In this document: one piece after another, positions 55,956 to 64,000 of the stretch
How positions within the stretch are numbered: position 1 is the first letter of the stretch
Layout: every line of letters starts with the position of its first letter
DNA from: Anthostomella pinea
Taxonomy: Eukaryota > Ascomycota > Sordariomycetes > Xylariales > Xylariaceae
NCBI GenBank assembly: GCA_963556695.1
Contig: CAUWAG010000006.1
Span: 4,340,001 to 4,404,000 of the forward strand
Length of the DNA: 64,000 bases
Direction: 5' to 3'
Notes under the pieces: generated by a model
What the model saw: only the letters and a program-made list of their open reading frames with translations
Databases searched by the model: none
What the model was told of the DNA's origin: nothing
Position numbers and translations under genes: made by a program

Positions 55956-56655
55956 AGGTCAGTCCACCGTCGGAGCTGCAGCTCCAGGCGCACTCGCGAC
56001 TGGATTCTGCCTTACAACCCATACGAGGTCCCGCCGTCGCCGTCGCCTCCTCGCAAGAGGCATAAGAAGTCGGCCGCGGTACCCAAACCGCAAGGTATGT
56101 GAAACATGGCGCACGGTGTTGAAATCATAAGCTAACTACGACATATAGCACCTACCAATGCCTGGGATACCGTCTGCGCTACATAACCTGTCAAAAAATT
56201 AGAAAAATATGTAGATGGTGACCCGAACCAGGCCGACCCTGATCTGCCTGTACCTGAGCCCATTCTGTCTTTGGTCTATCACGGTGCCACGAGATCAGAG
56301 GGATTGGTTATATATTCCAAATACACGTCAATGGGCCCAACGAAGAGTTCTCCTAGACCTCGGCAGCGAAACCTACCTTCTCTGACCGCCACGCAACGGA
56401 CCTTATGCTTCAGATGCTAAATACGAAGACTCTAATTGTGGGATGCCGTGTGGTGGAGGGCAAGCTCCACCGTACCCGTGTTGCCGCACGCATCAGAGGT
56501 GCGGCGTCACGAGTCCTCGTCATCATGGGTCCCACGGAGATCGTGACGATGGGCCCACACCCTTCATTGAGCACCTTCTACTTTACTTCACGCACAACAT
56601 CAAGCGCACCGAGTGGAACAACGTGAACCACACATGCCCACCCGTACCGTTTCAC
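55956..56655 (+). pseudogene. Decayed tandem copy of the RRM-like gene
   Basis: It aligns with the 54733-55440 gene in order. Its first part (gtcagtccaccgtcggagct...) matches the N-terminal stretch and ends at a possible donor gtatgt (56095). The later part codes VNGPNEEFS, then TAG at 56354-56356, then LQMLNTKTLIVGCRVVEGKLHRTRVAARIRG, similar to MLEMIRAKNLMVRGMVAEGRLYRIKVAPR. Insertions and stops make it unable to code a full protein. It marks a local duplication. Confidence 0.65.
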
Positions 56656-57735
56656 GGTGGTCGGGGTGACCTATGACACTATACTGGACCGCTCCTTAAT
56701 GCCGTTCGGATCCATTGACTAGATTATTAGCAAGACGATGAGCTCCCATCGCGAGTTTTCCTTTCTCCTCTAATATATTCGTTCTAGCGCTACTTGTCGT
56801 TTCTCTGATGAGTTACATCAACCATTGTTCTGGTTATTTCGCGGCGAAACGTCTATTTATCTTTGCTTTCAAGCTACAGATAACTAGTCGTATGCTGGGG
56901 AGAGTCTTCGCGCATGTCCAACCTTTCGCCGCGTCTTCAGGCGTTGCGAACACATCTTCAACAAAAATGTGCATAGTCGCCTGGGGCCGGATCTGGGGCA
57001 GCTGTCATAGATACCTAATAAGTAGTAATGAATACAACTGTGTAGCTTCTCTGAGCCGTCAAAGTTCGTAAGCACAGGCTCCAACGTTGTCCAAACACAT
57101 CCAGGGCCATCCTATTCGACTTACTAAACGTCAACAGTGCTATAGAAAGACGTTCGACTCAGGTAACCTTGATGAATGCCATGCCTCCCTACTCAAACAT
57201 CGCCAACCGTGGTGTAGAGAGCCAGGTTAATCGTGCCTGTCATTCCACTGTTCGTCTCAGTTGATAACCCTCGGGGCTTGCCGATGTTCAAATAGAGCAC
57301 CATGACCATCGCGAATGACTGACTGAAAACGCCAATCTTTTAACCCAAGTTTCCGTCATGCACCCGGCAACGGTATGCCATCCGCTGTAAGCAAGCAGGC
57401 TTGCTCGAGTCCCATCCGCCTCTACATGCCTTTCATGTTAATTCACCCGTCATGCCAAAAGACACTATGTAAGGCCAGGACGACGTCCACAGCGTGAAGA
57501 GCGAGCAAGACCACGCTCGTCCTCCTCCAAGTCGCTCCCTTTTTGGCCGCTTCCCCAAGATAGACCGTGGCGACCGGCGCAGGGCCACTGAAAGCAGGAC
57601 ATGCAATCTCCACGCTGCCGACGCCCCGGCCGTTTAGGGAATGACATCCGCTTATCCCAGCATTAGTTCAAACGGCACGGCCCCCACTCGATTCAAATGT
57701 CTCCCGGATGAACGCACAGTCTTGATGGGGCAAAA

Positions 57736-58077
57736 TTAGGAATATTGGTGTTCCGCTATTTGGGCAAAGCGGACGCGACGTGAAGGTGATGGACAGGACG
57801 CCGGCCTGCGGATTGAGGCATGTCCCATAGGCGAGGTTGGTGATGCCGTTGGAAGCGGGACGGCCGCAAGCCGAGTCGGTGAAGAGGATGAGCGACGTTT
57901 CTTTGTGTGTCGAGTATAGCTGTGGCTTTGAATCTCATCGTCGTTTGGATATCGCTGGGGATGTACTGGGACGTTCAATTCTTCTGGCTCTCGATAGCGC
58001 AGTAGAACCAATGCCCATTCCCAGCCACCATGATGCTTAATTGTCAGTTTCTCATGAACCCAATCCGCGATCCCCAT
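57736..58077 (-). CDS. Possible small hypothetical protein
   Basis: 113 residues. N-terminal GIADWVHEKLTIKHHGGWEW may be a folded segment, followed by a Ser/Arg/Pro-rich disordered tail with KKRRSSSSPTR. There is no recognised family, no supporting neighbour and no visible promoter. It may be a chance open frame. Confidence 0.28.
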   Translation of the reverse strand: MGIADWVHEKLTIKHHGGWEWALVLLRYREPEELNVPVHPQRYPNDDEIQSHSYTRHTKKRRSSSSPTRLAAVPLPTASPTSPMGHASIRRPASCPSPSRRVRFAQIAEHQYS

Positions 58078-60168
58078 TGCCGCGGTAGTGGCCTTCGGCC
58101 CGTCATATCAAGTGTGATCGGCGACTAGTCACTGCGTAAGGTTCGACGGCAGCTCTAGATAGTACACTAGGATGCTCACGAAGTCAACCCAACGAGTGTC
58201 TGTGCGACTGGTTTCTTACTAACTGACATGGTGACGGATCAATCAATCGAGTGGCCGAATAAGAGATATGGTCAATTCGCCTTTGCGAGCGTGCAAACGA
58301 CCACGTGATGACGTGTGAGTTCATGTTCCCAATCCAGCAATTTGAGAGACGGTCTCGATGTTGCAATCAATTCAGGCTCTGTTGCAACCTTGAGAAAATA
58401 ATGACGAGTGACGACACGAATCCAGAATGCAATATAGGCCCGGTGATTTGGCCCAATTACTGATGGGATGACCTCATATCTGACCACTTCACGGATATCG
58501 GCATGAGTCAACAAGGAGTTGAGCGAGGTTCAAGCCACATTCTGTGATCCTGCAATCCTGCAAATCAAGTCAGTCATGCCAGTCATTCTGCAGAGGGTGC
58601 ATGTGGTCTGTGCGCGCAAATAGGGGAGGGTTCCTTATTAGTCAAGGAGATGGCCCAGGTAATTCCACTAATCTTTCACAGCATCCTGTATCGATGAAAG
58701 TCCATCTAGGTAGATAGTTTATGACATCAAAAGGGGGATTACTTGAAGTCTAGGAGGCATCTCCTCCGCAAAGATGCCGGAATTACTGCAACCCACATAT
58801 TCACTGCCTAATCAAAAACAGCGCCGGGAGTTGGCCGCGCAGCATAGCAAGCGAAGCTGTGGTAGTTGTTTAGTAATTGGCCCGTGGTCTTGCCATTCCC
58901 CAGTACCTCAATGCTTTTCACAATGCTGCACAAAGAGGTCCGGACGTGAAAGGTTCCGAGCAAGCGCTGGGACTGCGTGGGTATCCCGTAGCTGCAAAGT
59001 AACACATTGGGCTCTATCGGCAAATGCTCATGGCAGCTGACAACAATAGTAAGCTGCAGATAAGTCATACGTTTGCGTTGAGGTTAAAGACCATGACTGG
59101 CTCCTGGGCTTCCGAGTTGCATATCCGTCATCATAGTCGCCACTTCACCAGATGTCAGATGATGGCAACACAGTGGAGCTCGGTGTTGCGACTGATTCCA
59201 AATCAAGGCACGGTGGCATGATCTGGATACGCTGCACGAGATCGGTTCGGATCTCGACATGAGATCCGGGGTAATGTCCCGCTGGCCCTATGGAATGCAT
59301 TCCTCCGTCTTACCGCCTCCATTATCCAGCGCGCAGGCAGGGGAGGTATGCAGGAGAATGCAGCGGGGCCCCACAGTCCTATCCAACAACAGTCCAGATT
59401 CGGTGCATGCCAACGCAATTGATGCAAGCAGCCAGAGCTGAAAAAGTAACTCCTATGCAAGAACAGCAAGTTTCCTACCCTGCCGGTGTGGAGAAAGGGG
59501 TGCAGGCCCTCAGCCGCTGCACAAACGCTCTCGACGGAGCCGATTCGCTGGTCACATCGACGGAACGGTCGGAACTGTCGTGACCCGTCACCCACTCTTA
59601 TAGTCATACCGTTGACGGCCAATGAGACGTGTTCGTGTCTTCCCAATCGGGAAACACCCTCGTCGTCAATATGCGGACTTGCGCTGAAGCAGGGCGACGA
59701 CAGCGGACTATTGAATACGATGTGTCAACGACGCTTCTGCAGGCAGTCGTGACTCGTCGGGTAGGCACGTCACAATTTCCAGCTGATAAATTTGCCCTGC
59801 GCTTGGCCAGAGTCGACTTTCCTGAGCCCCGTTTCCCCACCAGTACGATAGAGGCATTGACGACGAAGGCGTTGACGGGCAGGGGGTTATATGGTTGCAA
59901 AGGACATACACGAGGTTGACATGCCATTCTGCCAGGATACTCTCCGCATATGCCTAGTCGCTGCCCCTGAGACTCAAACCAGGACCGCTAGCCATTGGTC
60001 CTAGGCAAGGGTGAACAGCAGGGAGCTGAGCGAAAGCGTAGGACCTGCAGGACGTCAACCAAGCGAGGCGAGCGAAGACATCGTTTGCGAGACGATCGTA
60101 CCACGCATGCGAATGGGGTAGGGGAAAACGCATACCTCTGTCGACGGTCGTCACCGAGACTCGAACGT

Positions 60169-60309
60169 CTATATAAACAGCTCGACTTTCCCCATCAACT
60201 CTACTCGGCACCACACACATCTCACTCACTCACTCCAAAGCATCAAGCTCACTTCAAGCCTTCTACTTCCAATCGTTTCTCGAAGTAATTCGATAATCAA
60301 CCCTTCACC
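60169..60309 (+). promoter_or_regulatory. TATA box and leader of the hydrophobin gene
   Basis: tctatataaac near 60168-60178 is a good TATA box, about 130 bp upstream of ATG 60310. The leader that follows is rich in CACT and CAA repeats, common in highly expressed fungal genes. Confidence 0.6.
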
Positions 60310-60761
60310 ATGCAGACCAAGGCCACCCTCATCGCCCTCATCGGCCTCTTCGCCACCTCGGCCATCGCCGTGCCTACCTACCCCGGCGAGGCCGGCTCCT
60401 ACGACGCCTGCCCCGACGGACTGTACTCCAACGCCCAGTGCTGCGCCACTGATGTGCTCGGAGTTGCGGACCTCAACTGCAACTCTCGTAAGTGAAGACC
60501 TCCTCGCGCCATTGGTATCTCAGGCCGAGGAATGTGTCGTGACTGACCGCCTTCGAACTACAGCTTCTGCGGTTCCCACCAGCGCTTCCAGCTTCGAGAA
60601 CATCTGCGCCACTGGCGGAGACCGTGCCCGATGCTGCGTCCTCCCCGTTGTAAGTTTACCGAGTCTCTGATCTCGACCCCTGGCCATGATGCTAACGCAT
60701 CGACTCTCAGCTTGGTCTCGGCGTTCTTTGCCAGACCCCTGTCGGTCTCGGCGGACAGTAG
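60310..60761 (+). CDS. Class II hydrophobin
   Basis: Exons 60310-60487, 60564-60649 and 60711-60761 with introns of 76 and 61 nt give 104 residues. Signal peptide: MQTKATLIALIGLFATSAIA. The mature part has the eight-Cys pattern C-CC-C-C-CC-C (YDACPDGLYSNAQCCATDV, LNCNS, ICATGGDRARCCVLPVLGLGVLCQ). The spacing Cys7-x10-Cys8 and the Leu-Gly-rich end are typical of class II. It self-assembles into amphipathic layers on spores or hyphae. A TATA box at about 60170 supports expression. Confidence 0.93.
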
Positions 60762-61109
60762 ACTTGACAAGTTGCTGCATGAACTCCGGCAGGATTCGGG
60801 CATGATGTTCATGAGGATATGATACAGGGGGAGGTAGGGACGCAAAAGTAGTTCTGCTTGAGGATGTGATGAGTTGGGAAAAGGAGATGGGAGTAGCTGC
60901 CCCGTCCCGTCCACTCTTTTGACATATATGTCGACACAGTAGTCCCAGCCAATAATACAAGTAATACGGACACACACATGATCCAGAACCGGTTCCATTG
61001 ACGCGTAAATCGACGAGTAACCATCGCGGGTCGAGTGGTGACTCAACTTCGTGTTTGAAATAGCGATGTCGCCAGTGTGCAGGCGAACAGGGAACAAAAA
61101 GAAGGAACG
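60762..61109. other. 3' region of hydrophobin
   Basis: About 350 bp between hydrophobin and the tRNA. Nothing recognised. Confidence 0.4.
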
Positions 61110-61198
61110 CGCCGATTTGGGGATTCGAACCCCAGACTTCTGGCTTGGAGGTGTGTGAGAACCGGAGGCCAGCGAGCTAACCACTGCTCTAAATCGGC
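61110..61198 (-). tRNA. tRNA-Arg (anticodon CCG) with a 16-nt intron
   Basis: The acceptor gccgatt/aatcggc pairs perfectly. The D arm is gagc-agtggtta-gctc, the anticodon stem ctggc/gccag, and the loop c-t-CCG-g-[16-nt intron]-a, with the intron at the usual place after base 37. The T arm is tgggg-ttcgaat-cccca. A ttttt run downstream on the minus strand ends transcription. It reads CGG codons. Confidence 0.93.
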
Positions 61199-62776
61199 TG
61201 GATGAGAGATGCATCTGATGAAGAAGCCATTGTTGCCGCTTCGTGGCGGTGACGTATTTGATGCCAAGGATTTGTTTCAGTCTGGCCTATAAGGTAGGCA
61301 TCGTGACATTGCTTGAAGCGGTGCTGAGGGTGTCATGTGCTCTCAGGGACGCGTTGGAGGCGCGGTTGCTCTGTTAAACGCGGGTACGCGTTTCTGTCAT
61401 GTCTGCTTGGTCACTTGACCTGTACCCGGATGGTCATGGGACCAGTTGGGTTAAGCGTGGCTTCAGGAGCAAATACTCCTGGGAATTAACGTCAGATATT
61501 CAGAAACCAACGTTCCTCGGCTTTTACTGTCGGCCGACCATTTTATGGTTCATCCTTCCGTTGCACGTGATCTGGAGGACCCGATCATAGGGTTATTCGT
61601 TGGTAATGGGATCGCTAGACGACAGTCTAGATGAATGCAATTCCTCAGAGAAGCAGTTGATCACATGCAAGAGGTAAATATTCCCTCTCCAATTAGCGAG
61701 AGGACAGGCTGAAAATAACGTTTGGACGGGAAATAAACCGAGTCCAGAGCCCTCGACCCGAATGAAAAAGGAGCCAGACGACGTCCAGTTTACCCCTGAA
61801 TGAGTAAGCCACAGTAGTGTGGGGTAGAGACACCAATACTTCAGGTCGTGCAGATGAGATGGCTTCTACAGGACGGCTGTGTCCTGGAACATAACCCGAC
61901 GCAAACCTGTGTCATGTCCGAGTTTGGTGCAGTGAGACGGCAAGCCGATGGACAACGGTCGGGCCTAGCCTGGACTTCGAGCGTTGCGGCAGGTCAGCAA
62001 CCCACCGGTCCGTCCCATGACGGTAACATTCGGCTGTGGAGTGGGTGTTCCATGGCGCCTTGCACATGAGTCTCAGCCTGGGCTACCGGTATATCAGTTA
62101 GGTAATCATATACGGGAGGACGCGAGAGTGATCCAGCGACACCACCGATCCTTGTATGGCCACCCATGCTGCGCCGTGCCTTCTCGTGGACAGAGACGGA
62201 TGGAAAGGGGTATAAAGCAAGTCACCGACAGCGTGAGAACCTCCTTACGCCTGTTCCTGCGGTCGCCAGCAGCCAGGTCCTCGCGCATGCGGCACGCCCT
62301 CCCCGTCGGCGTCATCGTCCGCCACGGATTGCCCGCAACAGTCTCCGCACTGCTACCAAAAAATGACCGTTAAAGATCCAACTAATGATATGATATTGAA
62401 ATTCGAGCTCTTCGGCCTCGAGGGAGGTGCCGAGGTTGACATGGACTCTGTCGGATGTCCGGACTGCGTTGGAAGTCTATCTCTGGACCCACCTTTAAAA
62501 AGGAGGGGGTTGGGCAGGATCCCAGTCTTGGCACGCATATAAAAGTCGCCCTCTCCCCCCAGACCCCCTCTCCTTTCTTTTTTTAGGGCCCGTCGCGGGC
62601 TGCTGATGAGACCCATACTGCATAGCAACCATACTGACTCGGGCACTGACCATTGAGAATGTCCTGATACTGTGCTGTCACATGTTGGCCACCCTCTCAC
62701 CATCGTCCACCGCATTGCTGGGTGTCGCAGCCTCCTTGGTGTCGTGAGCCACGTGGCATCGGAGAACCATCCCGTG
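61199..62776. other. Intergenic, nothing recognised
   Basis: 1.6 kb between the tRNA and the GRF gene. The open frames are chance-like. No repeat was found. Confidence 0.4.
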
Positions 62777-62998
62777 ATGCCAGGGCGAACGTACTTCCTC
62801 TGCGAGTCCTGCGACGGGTTCTTGTACTGGAGCAAGGACGATCCGCACAAGTATGGCGACTGCCCTGATTGCAAACAGGGCCACCGCGTTCGAAACATTG
62901 TCAAGCCCCAGAACCTGAGAAATGCGGGAAAGGTGTACTTCAAATGCAGCAAGGAGGACTGCAGGTACTTCGATTGGGAGAAGAAGACCGAGAGCTAG
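62777..62998 (+). CDS. Small protein with two GRF-type zinc-finger-like motifs
   Basis: ATG 62777 gives 73 residues. Two short segments have the pattern of a GRF zinc finger (PGR/K-x-YF-x-C ... C-x-FF/YF-x-W): PGRTYFLCESCDGFLYW and NAGKVYFKCSKEDCRYFDW. A CPDC knuckle (GDCPDCKQG) sits between them. GRF fingers bind single-stranded DNA or RNA in larger nucleases and topoisomerases, but here they form almost the whole protein. An upstream in-frame GTG (62672) is open, so the start is not certain. The function is unknown. Confidence 0.6.
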   Translation: MPGRTYFLCESCDGFLYWSKDDPHKYGDCPDCKQGHRVRNIVKPQNLRNAGKVYFKCSKEDCRYFDWEKKTES

Positions 62999-63600
62999 TG
63001 GTGGGATACCGACGAGGTCAATGGAGACTTGGGCTGCCAAATGCCTGCAGACCAGTGAAGCGAGGTGGCACAGAGCCAGCCTGTTAAGTGTGTATGGCGT
63101 GGGACATGGGGCCACGCTTTAGATACGTCCGTACTCATCTCCTTGATGTAAACAAACATTCACTTGGTTCTGGTTGGCCAACAGACTTGCAGCCCCGCAA
63201 GGATGGTCTTATGTCCCCAGGACCATTGTGTGTTTGCGATGAATCAACATATGCTATCTCGAACCAGACCTGCTTTTCTACACGCCGAGCAGCCTCAGCA
63301 ACCCTTCTGTGCATCCAGCAAAGCAGTAGGATCGCAATCCAACCGACTGGCGACCTGATTACATTCTTGGCTTGATAGTTCGTACGGTCTAGGGGGACGA
63401 GCTCGAATGGCGGCATCAGCATCTTCATATCCAAGAGCGAACTTAACCTGCCAGCCTGACCGACATAGGTCCGACTCAGTCTCACAACAGACTCTTCACT
63501 TCCCAAGTCCATACCAGTAAGTTATCTACGTCCAGTTCTTCTTCCATATAATGGGCAGGGTCCACTAATATCCTGCTCTCGACAGGACCATCATCACAGC
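62999..63600. other. Intergenic, nothing recognised
   Basis: About 600 bp. A splice-donor-like gtaagt near 63519 precedes the next fragment. Confidence 0.35.
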
Positions 63601-63863
63601 AGCCGTGTCAATCGCAGCCATGCCGCCCAAGACTTCGAGAAACACGCGCCGGCCGGCACCAGCAAGGTCATTCCGCCCACTGCTGAGCGAGAGGACGTTG
63701 TCTCCGGACTCGACCCTGTGACTTCTATGACTTACTGGCCTACTGTAGCCTAAGTATCAAAGAAACCAGGACGCCGTCTCCAAACTCAAGGTCAACCTGT
63801 CGAAGGAGGAGGAGACTGGCCACAGGGGCATGTGGGACATCGGGGGCGACGTACCGGCTAACT
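63584..63863 (+). pseudogene. Gene fragment at the window edge
   Basis: After an acceptor-like cgacag (63582-63587) the plus strand codes SHAAQDFEKHAPAGTSK and GLDPVTSMTYWPT. A frame change then follows (near 63750), then RNQDAVSKLKVNLSKEEE and GMWDIGGDVPAN to a TAA/TGA region. The two pieces look like one protein with an indel or missed splice. I do not recognise the family. Confidence 0.35.
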
Positions 63864-64000
63864 GACCTCACTACACTGGGTATGTCTGTTCCGAGGTGCC
63901 AGGAAGATAGCTACCTACCTAGCTTGGAGGTCGCGATTCATAGGAGATTTCAACTGACACTGTCAGTATATGCCCGGTTCTGTGACACAACCTGACTGCT
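63864..64000. other. Window end, nothing recognised
   Basis: The last 140 bp show no feature I can support. Confidence 0.35.

Larger units (their letters stand above)
56656..60309. other. Long intergenic region
   Basis: 3.6 kb. A minus-strand open frame at 57736-58077 (113 codons, basic and Pro/Ser-rich, MGIADWVHEKLTIKHHGG...) could be a small lineage-specific protein but is unsupported. The rest has no signature except the hydrophobin promoter at the end. Confidence 0.35.

Noticed and set aside
59955..60010. tRNA-like T-arm (gactcaaaccaggaccg)
   Set aside because: Only a T-arm-like stretch was found; the acceptor and D arms could not be paired with it.
62353..62952. 199-codon minus-strand frame overlapping the GRF gene
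   Set aside because: No family signature, and it covers a gene with convincing zinc-binding motifs on the plus strand.
1..64000. CRISPR arrays, bacterial operons, ribosome binding sites
   Set aside because: The genes carry spliceosomal introns and eukaryotic domains; no spaced direct-repeat array was seen.

Overview
This window is nuclear DNA of a filamentous ascomycete (Pezizomycotina, most likely a Sordariomycete). The evidence is short GT-AG introns of 45-140 nt inside recognisable fungal genes, a fungal-type two-domain 6-phosphofructokinase, Mediator subunit 17, a class II hydrophobin, a GH12 endoglucanase, and intron-bearing tRNA genes with downstream T-runs. No bacterial, viral or CRISPR signal was seen. 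All intron boundaries were derived by eye from splice sites plus reading frame; none is confirmed by transcripts.

Layout. 0.5-5.5 kb: two hypothetical genes and a chromodomain-like protein ending in decaying tandem repeats. 6.3-12.3 kb: conserved core, with MED17 (minus) and phosphofructokinase (plus) diverging from a 1.57 kb intergenic region. 12.7-13.9 kb: an HNH-endonuclease-family gene broken by two in-frame TAG codons. 17.7-19.6 kb: a single-pass membrane protein with a lectin-like ectodomain. 21.5-25.7 kb: a SNF2/RING translocase of the Uls1 type. 27.9-28.8 kb: a fragment of a TET/JBP-like 2-oxoglutarate dioxygenase next to a heavily mutated second copy of the HNH family. 29-33.4 kb: an arylsulfotransferase-like membrane protein and an alpha/beta hydrolase. 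34.8 kb: a tRNA-like gene interrupted by about 130 nt. 36.9-41.4 kb: a small repeat protein, a short-chain dehydrogenase and a hypothetical protein. 41.9-48.2 kb: an F-box/ankyrin protein and an Arg-rich DUF8035-type protein that appears to use a GC-AG intron. 50.6-51.4 kb: a secreted GH12 enzyme. 52.9-53.4 kb: a small element with 61-bp inverted ends. 54.5-56.6 kb: an RRM-like gene with a decayed tandem copy. 60.3-63.9 kb: hydrophobin, tRNA-Arg(CCG), a small GRF-finger protein and a gene fragment at the edge.

How it fits together. Housekeeping genes (transcription, glycolysis, chromatin/SUMO, tRNA) alternate with accessory islands carrying repeat-derived, duplicated and broken genes. In several broken genes the break is a TAG codon, and at most of these sites a single C-to-T change would explain it. 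Together with the AT-shifted second HNH copy this fits repeat-induced point mutation (RIP), although stop-codon readthrough is not excluded for the chromodomain gene. Secreted or surface genes (hydrophobin, GH12, lectin-type receptor) suggest a lifestyle with plant contact, which is only an inference.
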